A stretch of 64,000 nt of DNA from positions 1 to 64,000 of the forward strand of contig NZ_JAFKJN010000024.1 of the NCBI RefSeq assembly GCF_017305915.1, in the 5' to 3' direction. Position numbers and translations under genes: made by a program. The notes beneath the pieces were generated by a model. The model searched no databases and was not told the origin of the DNA. It saw nothing but the letters and a program-made list of their open reading frames with translations. Below are positions 45,903 to 53,988 of the stretch, in pieces. The stretch's first letter is position 1. The number at the start of each line of letters is the position of its first letter. This stretch comes from Reyranella sp. Lineage in GTDB: Bacteria; Pseudomonadota; Alphaproteobacteria; Reyranellales; Reyranellaceae.

Positions 45903-46646
45903 TCAGAGCGCGCCGAGCTCGCGCGCGATCGCTTGCGCGGCCGAATCGGGATCGGCGGCCTCGGTGATCGGCCGGCCGATCACCAGGTGATTGGCGCCGA
46001 GAGCGACGGCCTGCTTGGGCGTCATCACGCGCTTCTGGTCGCCGCTCGCGGAGCCTGCGGGCCGGATGCCGGGCACCATCAGCACGAAGTCCTTGCCGCA
46101 CGCCTTGCGCAGCGCCTCGATCTCGAGCGGCGAGCAGATCACGCCGTCGAGACCGCTCGCGCGGGCCAATGTGGCGAGCCGCACCGCCTGCGCCGACGGA
46201 TCGGCGGCCACGCCGGTCGCCTCGAGGTCGGACTTGTCGAGCGAGGTCAGCACGGTGACGCCGAGCAGCCTGGGCCGCGCCACGCCGATGCGCTTGGCTT
46301 CGGCGGCTGCCGTCTCGGCGGCGGCCTTCATCATCGCCGGCCCGCCGGCGGTGTGGATGGTGATGAAAGTCGGCTCCAGCTCGACCACGGCGCGGATGCC
46401 GCCGGCCACCGTGTTGGGAATGTCGTGCAGCTTCAGATCGAGGAAGAAGCCGATGCCGGTCGCCCGCACCGGCGCCGGGAAGGCGTAGCGCACACCCGGC
46501 GCGCCGTGTGCCAGGAAGAATTCCAGCCCCAGCTTGATGCCGCCGACCGCCGGCCGCGCCCCGCCGGCCACCGTGCGGATCAGCTTGGCGGCCTGCGGGA
46601 GATCGACCGTATCGACGGCGCAATAGACGGGGTTGGACCGGTTCAT
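45903..46646 (-). CDS. pyrF: orotidine 5'-phosphate decarboxylase
   Basis: This 247-residue enzyme makes UMP from OMP. The catalytic array is in FLDLKLHDIPNTV (Asp, Lys, Asp) and the phosphate-binding region in VPGIRPAGSASGDQKRVMTP and LVIGRPITEA. The chosen ATG at 46646 gives the usual N-terminus (MNRSNPVYCAVDT); an upstream start would add 13 residues. pyrF at the head of a trp operon is common in alphaproteobacteria. Confidence 0.96.
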   Translation of the reverse strand: MNRSNPVYCAVDTVDLPQAAKLIRTVAGGARPAVGGIKLGLEFFLAHGAPGVRYAFPAPVRATGIGFFLDLKLHDIPNTVAGGIRAVVELEPTFITIHTAGGPAMMKAAAETAAAEAKRIGVARPRLLGVTVLTSLDKSDLEATGVAADPSAQAVRLATLARASGLDGVICSPLEIEALRKACGKDFVLMVPGIRPAGSASGDQKRVMTPKQAVALGANHLVIGRPITEAADPDSAAQAIARELGAL

Positions 46647-46691
46647 GGCGGGGCGCAACCTAGTGGCGGCGCCCCGAGGCAGCAAGCGCTC

Positions 46692-46964
46692 CTATTCGGC
46701 AGCTACAGACTTGTGGCTGCGTAGCCAGAGCTCATCGGCATGGAAGTCCACCAAGCCGGCGGGGGTTTCCCAGGCCAAACTTTCGCCGGCAGATTGCACG
46801 AACAGGCGGTGCAGGAAGATCGCCGGCTGCCGCAGCGAAGCCAATGCCCTCCCGCGGGCGATTTCGGCGCGGAAATCAACCTTGCTGGAAGAGCCGTCGG
46901 CCCACTCGATCGCGACGATGAAATCAGGCTGGGGCGTGGCGCGGCGAATTGCATGTCGAGCCAT
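46692..46964 (-). CDS. DUF2442 protein
   Basis: This 90-residue protein has the DUF2442 layout: an N-terminal strand with ADGSSSKVDF, then LASLRQPAIFLHRLFVQ and the final LAWETPAGLVDFHADELW. These small proteins are commonly encoded beside DUF4160 proteins and resemble antitoxin partners. Here the two genes overlap by one base (TGATG). Activity is unproven. Confidence 0.8.
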   Translation of the reverse strand: MARHAIRRATPQPDFIVAIEWADGSSSKVDFRAEIARGRALASLRQPAIFLHRLFVQSAGESLAWETPAGLVDFHADELWLRSHKSVAAE

Positions 46965-47221
46965 CAGTCTAGTCTCCTTGGGACCTCGCCTGCTCTCACT
47001 TTCACCCAATTGTCCATCAATTCGTCCCGGCGAGCCAGCGTCCAGTCCCGCAAACGGCGCTGACGACGAGGCGACAGCCTTCCTTCCGCATCAATAACGC
47101 CGCCGTCTTCGATCCGGATGCGAGCGTGAAAGTCGGCGCCCTGGGCATGAAAATGCGGAGGCGCGTGATCATTGAAGTACAGAATGATCAGAATGCCGTC
47201 GACGACTGCGATCGTGGGCAT
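46964..47221 (-). CDS. DUF4160 protein
   Basis: This 85-residue protein has the family core ILIILYFNDHAPPHFHAQ, with a conserved HxPPHFH-like cluster, followed by a basic helix (RRQRRLRDWTLARRDELMDN). DUF4160 genes typically pair with DUF2442 genes. The arrangement resembles a two-gene toxin-antitoxin unit, but that role is inference. The start at 47221 overlaps the extreme 3' end of nothing; glpK ends 5 bases away on the same strand. Confidence 0.8.
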   Translation of the reverse strand: MPTIAVVDGILIILYFNDHAPPHFHAQGADFHARIRIEDGGVIDAEGRLSPRRQRRLRDWTLARRDELMDNWVKVRAGEVPRRLD

Positions 47222-47225
47222 GAAT

Positions 47226-48710
47226 TCAGGAACTGCGCACCCGGCGGACGGCGGCCTGCCAGCCGGCATAGCGGCGGTCGCGCGAGGGCGCGGCCTCGGC
47301 CGGCCGGAAGGCCCGGTCGAGCGACCAGGTGGCCGACAGCGCCTCCAGCGAGGGCCACAGGCCCGCCTGCAGGCCGGCCAGGAAAGCCGCACCCAGGGCC
47401 GTGGTCTCGATCACCGTGGGCCGCTCGACCGGCGCCCCGACGGTGTCGGCCAGGCGCTGCATCAGCGGGTCGTTGACCACCATGCCGCCATCGACCCGAA
47501 GCTCGTCGATCTGGGCGCCGTCGCCCTGCATCGCCTCGATCAGGTCTCGGGTCTGGTAGCACACCGAATCGAGGGTGGCGGCGGCGATCTCCGCCGGGCC
47601 GGTGTCGCGGGTCAGGCCGAGCAGCGCGCCCCGCGCCTCGGCATCCCAGTAGGGCGCGCCGAGGCCCACGAAGGCCGGCACCATGTAGACGCCGTGGCCG
47701 TCCTTGGCCTTGGCGGCGACCGCCTCGACATCGGACGATTTCTCGATCAGGCGCAGGCCGTCGCGCAGCCATTGCACGGCGGCACCGGCGATGAAGATGC
47801 TGCCTTCGAGCGCGTAGGTGCGCCGCCCGCCGAGCTGGTAGGCGATGGTGGTCAGCAGCCGGTGGCTCGACTGCATGGCGATGTTGCCGGTGTTGAGCAG
47901 CGCGAAGCAGCCGGTGCCGTAGGTCGCCTTGACCATGCCGGGCTTGATGCAGGCCTGGCCGACCGTCGCCGCCTGCTGGTCGCCCGCCATGCCGAGCACC
48001 GGAACCGGCGCGCCCAGGATGTCGGCGGTCGCGACACCGAACTCGGCGGCATTGTCGACCACCGTCGGCAACATCGAGGCCGGCACGCCCAGCAGCTTGC
48101 CCAGCTCGGCATCCCAGGCGCCCTTGCGGATGTCGAGCAGCAGGGTGCGGCTGGCATTGGTCGCATCGCTCGCATGGACCTTGCCGCCGGTCAGGCGCCA
48201 CAGCAGGAAGCTCTCGATCGTGCCCGCAGCCAGCGCACCCTTCTCGGCGGCGGCGCGGGCGCCGGCGACGTTCTGCAGGATCCAGGCGATCTTGGTGCCG
48301 GCGAAATAGGGATCGAGCAGCAGGCCGGTCTTCTGCGAGAAGATCTTCTCGTGGCCGGCGCGCTTCAGCTCGGCGCACCTGTCGGACGTGCGGCGGTCCT
48401 GCCAGACGATGGCGTTGTGCACCGGCTTGCCGGTGGCGCGGTCCCACACCACCGTGGTCTCGCGCTGATTGGTGATGCCGATTCCGGCGATGTCCTTGGC
48501 CGCCAGCCTGGCGTTGGCCAGCGCGCCACGGCAGACCTCGACGGTGGCCCGCCAGATCTCCTCCGGGTCGTGCTCGACCCAGCCGGGCTTGGGGAAGATC
48601 TGCGGCAGTTCCTTTTGCGCCGACGCCACGGGATGGCCCGCGGGGCCGAACACGATCGCGCGGGTGCTGGTCGTGCCCTGGTCGATGGCGAGGATATGTT
48701 TGGCGGCCAT
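47226..48710 (-). CDS. glpK: glycerol kinase
   Basis: This 494-residue FGGY kinase has the ATP loop IDQGTTSTRAIVF (residues 9-21), GITNQRETTVVWDR, the glycerol-binding NAIVWQDRRT and the C-terminal signature RVDGGMVVNDPLMQRLAD. It phosphorylates glycerol to sn-glycerol-3-phosphate. No glpF, glpD or glpR is adjacent, so it is separated from the rest of the glycerol pathway. The polyprenyl synthase gene lies downstream-convergent in order, upstream on the same strand with a 21-base gap. Confidence 0.95.
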   Translation of the reverse strand: MAAKHILAIDQGTTSTRAIVFGPAGHPVASAQKELPQIFPKPGWVEHDPEEIWRATVEVCRGALANARLAAKDIAGIGITNQRETTVVWDRATGKPVHNAIVWQDRRTSDRCAELKRAGHEKIFSQKTGLLLDPYFAGTKIAWILQNVAGARAAAEKGALAAGTIESFLLWRLTGGKVHASDATNASRTLLLDIRKGAWDAELGKLLGVPASMLPTVVDNAAEFGVATADILGAPVPVLGMAGDQQAATVGQACIKPGMVKATYGTGCFALLNTGNIAMQSSHRLLTTIAYQLGGRRTYALEGSIFIAGAAVQWLRDGLRLIEKSSDVEAVAAKAKDGHGVYMVPAFVGLGAPYWDAEARGALLGLTRDTGPAEIAAATLDSVCYQTRDLIEAMQGDGAQIDELRVDGGMVVNDPLMQRLADTVGAPVERPTVIETTALGAAFLAGLQAGLWPSLEALSATWSLDRAFRPAEAAPSRDRRYAGWQAAVRRVRSS

Positions 48711-48731
48711 GAGGCCGCGATTAAAGCGGCT

Positions 48732-49751
48732 CTAGTGCGCCCGGTCGATGGCGAAGTCCACGGCCTCGAGCATCGCCGACTTGAGCGGCGAATCGCGGAA
48801 CAGGCCGAGCGCATCGCGCGCCATGGCGCCGTAGTGGCGCGCCCGCTCGAGCGTGTCGGTCAACGCGTTGGTCCGCTCGATCAGGGCCTGCGCCTGCTCG
48901 AGGTCGCCGCCGCGCTGCTCGAGCTTCTCGATGGTGCGCTTCCAGAAGGCGCGGTCGACCGCACCGCCGCGCAGGAAGGCCAGGATCACCGGCAGCGTGA
49001 GCTTGCCCTCGCGGAAGTCGTCGCCGACGCTCTTGCCGAGCTTGGCCTCGCGGCCGGCATAGTCGAGCGCATCGTCGACGAGCTGGAAGGCGATGCCGAG
49101 ATTCATGCCGAAGCTCTCGAGCGCGACGCGCTCCGCCCCGTTGCGGCCGGCGATCATGGCGCCGACCTCGGCCGCCGCGGCGAACAGCCGGGCGGTCTTG
49201 CCCTTGATGACCTCGAGGTAGGTCGCCTCGGGCGTGGAGATGTCGCGCTGGGTGACGAGTTGCAGCACCTCGCCCTCGGCGATGGTCGACGAGGCGCGGC
49301 TCAGCACGCCCAGCACGTCGAGCGAGCCGACCTCGACCATCAGCTCGAACGAACGGGTGAACAGGAAGTCGCCGACCAGCACCGAAGCCTTGTCGCCCCA
49401 CAGCGAGTTGGCGCTCGGCTTGCCGCGGCGCAGCGCGCTCACATCAACGACATCATCGTGCAGTAGCGTGGCCGAATGGATGAATTCGACGCAGGTCGCG
49501 AGCTTCACATGGCGGTCGTCGTCGCCGGGATAGCCGCACAGCCGCGCCGCCGCCACGGTGAGGAGCGGGCGCATGCGCTTGCCGCCGGCGCCGACCAGGT
49601 GAGTGGCGAGCTCGGGGATGAGCGCAACCGGAGAGCGCATGCGGACCAGGATCTCACGATCGACCCGGACCATGTCTTCGGCGCAGAGCGCCAGCAGCGG
49701 CTCCAGGCTGGGCGCCTTGCGCTTGCCTTCGAGGGAAACAACCGTGGCCAT
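48732..49751 (-). CDS. ispB: long-chain polyprenyl diphosphate synthase (quinone side chain)
   Basis: This 339-residue trans-prenyltransferase has the two Asp-rich metal sites: HDDVVD near residue 100 and FQLVDDALDY near residue 222, plus GGKRMRP and GKTARLFAAA. It lengthens isopentenyl units to the octa- to decaprenyl tail of ubiquinone; chain length cannot be read reliably. I chose the ATG at 49751 (MATVVSLEG). It is divergent from the RNA methyltransferase gene across 72 bases. Confidence 0.92.
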   Translation of the reverse strand: MATVVSLEGKRKAPSLEPLLALCAEDMVRVDREILVRMRSPVALIPELATHLVGAGGKRMRPLLTVAAARLCGYPGDDDRHVKLATCVEFIHSATLLHDDVVDVSALRRGKPSANSLWGDKASVLVGDFLFTRSFELMVEVGSLDVLGVLSRASSTIAEGEVLQLVTQRDISTPEATYLEVIKGKTARLFAAAAEVGAMIAGRNGAERVALESFGMNLGIAFQLVDDALDYAGREAKLGKSVGDDFREGKLTLPVILAFLRGGAVDRAFWKRTIEKLEQRGGDLEQAQALIERTNALTDTLERARHYGAMARDALGLFRDSPLKSAMLEAVDFAIDRAH

Positions 49752-49823
49752 ACCGAAAAGATAATCCGTTCCGTAGAAGCCATGTTGCGACACGATGTCG
49801 TGAAGCTAGGGTAGGCCCCTAGC

Positions 49824-50546
49824 ATGGAAACCGTCCTGACCGAAGACGCTCTATTGGGCGGCCGCGTGCGCATCCTGCAGTCACGCCGCGGTTATCGGGT
49901 GGCCGTCGACGCCGTTCTGCTGGCGGCGGCGGTCCACCCGGCACCCGGCGAGCGGGTGCTCGACCTCGGCGCCGGCGTCGGCGCGGTCGGGCTCTGTCTC
50001 GCCATCCGGGTGCCCGCGTGCACGGTCGTCGGCATCGAGTTGCAGCCGGCGCTGGCCGATCTCGCCCGGCGCAATGCCACGCGCAACGGCCTCAGCGAAC
50101 GCCTGCAGACCATCGTTCACGACCTCGCCCGGCCGCTCCCGGACCTCGGCCTGTTCGACCAGGTCGTCACCAACCCGCCATACCTTACCGCCGCCGTGGC
50201 CGACCCGCCGCCCGATCCGAGCAAGGCGCTGGCGACCGTCGAATCGAGCGCCGACCTCGGCCGTTGGCTGGAAGTTGCGGTCGGCGCGCTGAAACCTTCA
50301 GGCACCCTGACCCTGATCCACCGCAGCGACCGGATGGAGGAGATCGCCATCCACCTGGTCCGGCTGGGTTGCGGCGCCCTCACCGTCAAGCGCCTGCCGC
50401 CGGCCCCGCGCGTGCTGGTGCGGGCCCGCCGCGCGGCGATGCCGTCGGTCGGCGAATCGCCGCCGCTGACGCTGCATCCTCCGCAAGGCGGCTACACCGA
50501 CGCCGCCGAGGCGATCCTGCGCCACGCCGCTGCGCTGGACTTCTAG
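49824..50546 (+). CDS. TrmN6/YfiC-like tRNA or RNA N6-adenine methyltransferase
   Basis: This 240-residue class I methyltransferase has the SAM loop VLDLGAGVGAVGLCL (residues 45-59) and the amino-methylating NPPY motif (VVTNPPYLTA near residue 117), which selects adenine N6 substrates. It begins with GGRVRILQSRRGYRVAVDAV, a tRNA1(Val) A37 methyltransferase-like start. Best match is the TrmN6/YfiC family. A divergent gene arrangement with ispB is common in alphaproteobacteria. Confidence 0.88.
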   Translation: METVLTEDALLGGRVRILQSRRGYRVAVDAVLLAAAVHPAPGERVLDLGAGVGAVGLCLAIRVPACTVVGIELQPALADLARRNATRNGLSERLQTIVHDLARPLPDLGLFDQVVTNPPYLTAAVADPPPDPSKALATVESSADLGRWLEVAVGALKPSGTLTLIHRSDRMEEIAIHLVRLGCGALTVKRLPPAPRVLVRARRAAMPSVGESPPLTLHPPQGGYTDAAEAILRHAAALDF

Positions 50547-50571
50547 CGACCGCGCCGCGACAGTGCCGGCC

Positions 50572-51399
50572 ATGTTGGAATGGTTGAGGAATCGCTTCCG
50601 CCGCGGGCCGGTGGTGCCGGTGGTGCGGCTGAGCGGCGTCATCGCCTCGGGCAGCCTGTTCGGCCCGCGCGGCCTGTCGATCGAAAGCACCGCGCCGCTG
50701 CTCGCCCGCGCCTTCAGCCAGCGCCATGCCAAGGCGGTAGCGCTCGCCATCAACTCGCCCGGCGGCTCGCCGGTGCAGTCGGCGCTGATCGCCCAACGCA
50801 TCCGCCTGCTCGCCCGAGAGAAGAACCTGCCGGTGATCGCCTTCGTCGAGGACGTCGCCGCCTCGGGCGGCTATTGGCTGGCCTGCGCCGCCGACGAGAT
50901 CGTGGCCGATTCAGCCTCGATCGTGGGCTCGATCGGCGTGATCTCGGCGGGCTTCGGCTTCAAGGACCTGATCGCCCGCTTCGGCGTCGAGCGCCGCGTC
51001 CATACCTCGGGCGAGCGGAAGGGAATGCTCGATCCCTTTCGCGACGAGAATCCCGACGACGTCGAGCGCCTGAAGCGGCTGCAGGCCGAGATCCATGACG
51101 GCTTCAAGGGCTGGGTGCGCGAGCGGCGCGCCGGCAAGCTCAAGGGCGACGAGAACGAGCTGTTCTCCGGCGAGTTCTGGACCGCGCGGCGTGGGCTGGA
51201 GATGGGGCTGGTCGACAGCCTGGGCGAGCTGCGCGCCGTGCTGCAGGCGCGCTACGGCGCCAAGGTGCACCTGCCGGTGATCGCGCCGCGCCGCCGCTTC
51301 TTCCAGCGCTTCGGTATCGGCGGCAGTCTCGAGTCGATCGGACCCGCGACCCTCGCCGCGCTCGAGGAGCGCGCCCACTGGCAACGTTTCGGACTATAG
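50572..51399 (+). CDS. S49-family signal-peptide-peptidase-like protease
   Basis: This 275-residue protein has the SppA core: VALAINSPGGSPVQSALIAQ (residues 57-76), the catalytic Ser in VAASGGYWLACAADE and ADSASIVGSIGVISAGFGF. It is a short, single-domain form lacking an obvious N-terminal membrane helix, unlike SppA of E. coli. It would degrade cleaved signal peptides or other membrane fragments. I prefer the ATG at 50572 over a GTG nine bases upstream. Confidence 0.87.
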   Translation: MLEWLRNRFRRGPVVPVVRLSGVIASGSLFGPRGLSIESTAPLLARAFSQRHAKAVALAINSPGGSPVQSALIAQRIRLLAREKNLPVIAFVEDVAASGGYWLACAADEIVADSASIVGSIGVISAGFGFKDLIARFGVERRVHTSGERKGMLDPFRDENPDDVERLKRLQAEIHDGFKGWVRERRAGKLKGDENELFSGEFWTARRGLEMGLVDSLGELRAVLQARYGAKVHLPVIAPRRRFFQRFGIGGSLESIGPATLAALEERAHWQRFGL

Positions 51400-51406
51400 G
51401 ATCGCC

Positions 51407-51865
51407 ATGAAGCTGCGCACGCCCGTCGATTCGGACGATCTCGCCAGGGTCCGCGCCTGGTTCGACACGCTGTCGCAGCGCTGCCGCGCCGTCGACTACG
51501 AAGGCGCGCGGCCGATCTTCGCCGAGGACATGATCGCCTTCGGCACCTTCACCGACTTCATGCACGGCCGCGAGCTCGCCGAGCAGAAGCAGTGGCGCAA
51601 CGTCTGGGGCACCATCCGCAACTTCCGCTACGACCTCGGGAAGATCGAGGCGATCGTCTCGGCCGACCGGTTGACCGCGGTCGGCATGGGCGTGTGGACT
51701 TCCGACGGCTTCCATCCCAACGGCGACCGCTTCGATCGGCTGGGCCGCACCACCGTGGTGCTGGGCCGCCAGAAGATCGGCGATCCGTTCGTCGCCACCC
51801 ACACCCACATGTCGCTGTTCCGCGGCACGCCCGACCAGAGCCACGGCACGTTCAGCGGGCCCTAA
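51407..51865 (+). CDS. NTF2-like (DUF4440/SnoaL) protein
   Basis: This 152-residue protein has the NTF2-like pattern: an N-terminal helix (LARVRAWFDTLSQRCRAVDY), the FAEDMIAFGTFTDFMHGRE loop, then strands IVSADRLTAVGMGVWTS and THTHMSLFRG. It is likely a small-molecule-binding or polyketide-cyclase-like protein; no catalytic residue is clear. It follows the S49 peptidase gene by 7 bases. Its stop overlaps the end of the Pit remnant on the other strand. Confidence 0.8.
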   Translation: MKLRTPVDSDDLARVRAWFDTLSQRCRAVDYEGARPIFAEDMIAFGTFTDFMHGRELAEQKQWRNVWGTIRNFRYDLGKIEAIVSADRLTAVGMGVWTSDGFHPNGDRFDRLGRTTVVLGRQKIGDPFVATHTHMSLFRGTPDQSHGTFSGP

Positions 51866-52181
51866 TCGGCAAAGCTCAGGATCGCATACAGGCTGGCGGC
51901 GAACAGCACCGAGCCCAGCAGAACGGTGGCCGGCACCGTAAGCACCCAGCCCAGCAGGACGTTGCGCAGGGTCGCGGCCTGAAGGCCCGAGCGGTTGGCG
52001 AACATCGCGCGGCGACGCCCGACGACAGGATGTGCGTGGTGCAGACCGGCACGCCGATCACGTCGGCCATGCCGCGCCACCATCGTCTCCTCACCATCTC
52101 GAAGCCGAGCGCGAACAGCAACGCGATCACCACGATCGCCAGCAGGCCGGCGCTGATCGAACTGTCGAACAGGAAGGTCAC
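51862..52181 (-). pseudogene. collapsed Pit-family inorganic phosphate transporter
   Basis: The first about 30 residues (GTG at 52181; TFLFDSSISAGLLAIVVIAL) resemble a Pit N-terminus. They are fused to ADVIGVPVCTTHILSSGVA and, after a one-base shift near 52008, to MFANRSGLQAATLRNVLLGW and LYAILSFAD, the C-terminal 70 residues of Pit carriers (family GxPVSTTHVLSSGVAG). Roughly 300 residues between them are missing. It cannot make a carrier. It lies 12 bases after the carbamoylase gene. Confidence 0.85.
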
Positions 52182-52192
52182 GGGCTCTTCAT

Positions 52193-53125
52193 CTAGGGGT
52201 CGACGGCGCCCTTCTGCTCGACGATCCGGCGATAGGCGTCGGGCTGGCGATGGACCGCGAAGTTGAAGGTCGTGCGCTTGTAGCTCTGGCCGGCGTCGAG
52301 GTCGCAGCGGTGCACGATCAGCTCGTCGGAGAGGCCGCCGGCGCGCGCCACCACCTTGCCGGAGGGCGCCACGATCATGCTGTCGGCGAGCGAGGGCACG
52401 CCCTCCTCGGTGCCGCCCTTGGCGACGCCGACCACCCAGGTGCCGTTCTGGTAGGCGCCGGCCTGCATCGAAAGCTGGTTGTGGAACCACGAATGCTCGT
52501 CGTGGTCGGGCGACGGCGCGTTGTGCAGTGGCGTGTTGTAGCCCAGCATCACCATCTCGACGTTCTGCAGGCCCATCACGCGGTAGGTCTCGGGCCAGCG
52601 CCGGTCGTTGCAGATGCACATGCCCATGTTGCCGCCGAACGCCTTGAACACCGGGAAGCCGAGATTGCCGACCTCGAAGTAGCGCTTCTCCAAGTGCTGG
52701 AACGGCCGCTGCGGCTCGTGCTCGGCATGGCCCGGCAGATGGACCTTGCGGTACTTCGCAACGATGCGGCCGTCCTTCTCGACGATGATCGAGGTGTTGA
52801 AGCGCCTGACGCGGCCGTCCTCGTGCGCCAGCTCGGCATAGCCGAGGCAGAAGCCCACGGCGAGCCGCCTGGCCTCGTTGAACAGCGCCGCCGTCTCGTT
52901 CGACGGCATTTCCTGCTCGAAGAAGGAGTCGATCTCCGCCTGGTCGGTCATCCACCAGCGCGGAAAGAACGTCGTGAGCGTCAGCTCGGGGAACACCACC
53001 ACGTCGCAGCCCATGCGCCTGGCCTCGCGCAGGTGCGCGACCAGCCGCTCGACCACGTCGCGCCGCGTGTGGCTCCGCTGAATGGGGCCCATCTGCGCCG
53101 CCCCGACCGTCAGAAAACGCGCCAT
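52193..53125 (-). CDS. carbon-nitrogen hydrolase, N-carbamoyl-D-amino-acid hydrolase-like
   Basis: This 310-residue nitrilase-superfamily enzyme has the triad in VVFPELTLTTFFPRW (Glu47), KYRKVHLPGH (Lys, about residue 127) and MCICNDRRWPE (Cys, about 173). The FPELxLTTFFPRW context matches N-carbamoyl-D-amino-acid amidohydrolase, which releases D-amino acid, CO2 and ammonia. Its ATG at 53125 has GGGAGGTGAG just upstream. No hydantoinase is adjacent, but an M20 carbamoyl-amino-acid hydrolase-like gene lies 8 kb away. Confidence 0.9.
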   Translation of the reverse strand: MARFLTVGAAQMGPIQRSHTRRDVVERLVAHLREARRMGCDVVVFPELTLTTFFPRWWMTDQAEIDSFFEQEMPSNETAALFNEARRLAVGFCLGYAELAHEDGRVRRFNTSIIVEKDGRIVAKYRKVHLPGHAEHEPQRPFQHLEKRYFEVGNLGFPVFKAFGGNMGMCICNDRRWPETYRVMGLQNVEMVMLGYNTPLHNAPSPDHDEHSWFHNQLSMQAGAYQNGTWVVGVAKGGTEEGVPSLADSMIVAPSGKVVARAGGLSDELIVHRCDLDAGQSYKRTTFNFAVHRQPDAYRRIVEQKGAVDP

Positions 53126-53182
53126 CTCACCTCCCTGCGCCGGGGATAGTGCTGGAAAATGGGGAACCCGCGCCATAAATTA

Positions 53183-53392
53183 ATGACCATGGAAAAGGAC
53201 CGCTTCCTGGACGAGGTCAAAGCAGCCAACACCGTTGCAATCGCCAACGCAACGACTGCAGCACGCCGGGCCGGTATTCCCTATTTCGAAGCAGACAGCC
53301 ACTTCGTCTATGCCGTCTATCCCAATGGAGACCGAGCCGCGGTCGAAAAGGTAAAACACGTGGCGCTTCGCACGGACGAAAAGCCTGCGTGA
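53183..53392 (+). CDS. small partner of a zeta-like toxin (putative antitoxin)
   Basis: A 69-residue soluble protein (MTMEKDRFLDEVKAANTVAI..., ending RTDEKPA). Its stop overlaps the GTG start of the zeta-like toxin frame (GTGA), the classical antitoxin-first layout. It is intact while the toxin is broken. The start is uncertain: ATGs at 53159, 53183 and 53189 are in frame and none has a clear ribosome site. I recognise no named family. Confidence 0.65.
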   Translation: MTMEKDRFLDEVKAANTVAIANATTAARRAGIPYFEADSHFVYAVYPNGDRAAVEKVKHVALRTDEKPA

Positions 53393-53984
53393 CCGACCCG
53401 AGACTGGTGCTGATCGGCGGTGCCAACGGCGCCGGCAAGTCGACCTGGCGGCTGTCTACATTCCTGAATTGATTGGTGCGGGCCGCTTCCTGAACGCTGA
53501 CGACATTGCAAGACGGCTCTCGCCCGAGAACTAGGAGAGAGCCGCCATCACAGCAGGCCGACGTATCGTTCGGGCGCGCCGCGAGTTGCTGGTATCCAGA
53601 GTTTCGTTTGCAATCGAGTCCACTCTGGCCAGTCGCAGCCTACTGCAAATCGTCGTCCAGGCGAACGGCGCCGGCTATCTGACACGATTGATCTTCCTGT
53701 TCACGGCCACGCCGCAACTCAATGAATTCAGAGTCAAACAAGGAGTGATGCAAGGCGGGCACAACGTCGACACCGACACCATCCAGCGTCACCACGCGCT
53801 TGGCCTTCGGTACCTGCCCGAATATGTCGAAGCTTGTCGCGAGGCCATCGTTTTCGATGCCCAGCGCGGCACATCGCACGAAATCCTTCGCAAAGAAGAT
53901 GACCGAGTTCATGTGGCCGCGCCGGAGGAAATGGCCACACTGCGAGAAGCGGTTGAACTCTCGGGAGGTCGCCCGACGCTCTAA
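53389..53984 (+). pseudogene. zeta-like toxin (P-loop kinase), frameshifted and with a nonsense codon
   Basis: The gene starts TDPRLVLIGGANGAGKSTW with an intact Walker A. One base is missing after STW near 53451 (TGGCGGCTG for TGGGCGGCTG), shifting to AAVYIPELIGAGRFLNADDI. In that frame a TAG (53532-53534) interrupts, after which AITAGRRIVRARRELLVSRVSFAIESTLASRS and the rest of the toxin (GHNVDTDTIQRHHALGLRYL) run to 53984. Two independent lesions show it is dead. Zeta toxins phosphorylate UDP-N-acetylglucosamine or related substrates. Confidence 0.85.
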
Positions 53985-53988
53985 GGGG

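Noticed and set aside
46692..47221. Naming the DUF pair as a proven toxin-antitoxin system
   Set aside because: Only gene size, overlap and common pairing support it; no toxin motif can be identified, so it is left as a hypothesis.
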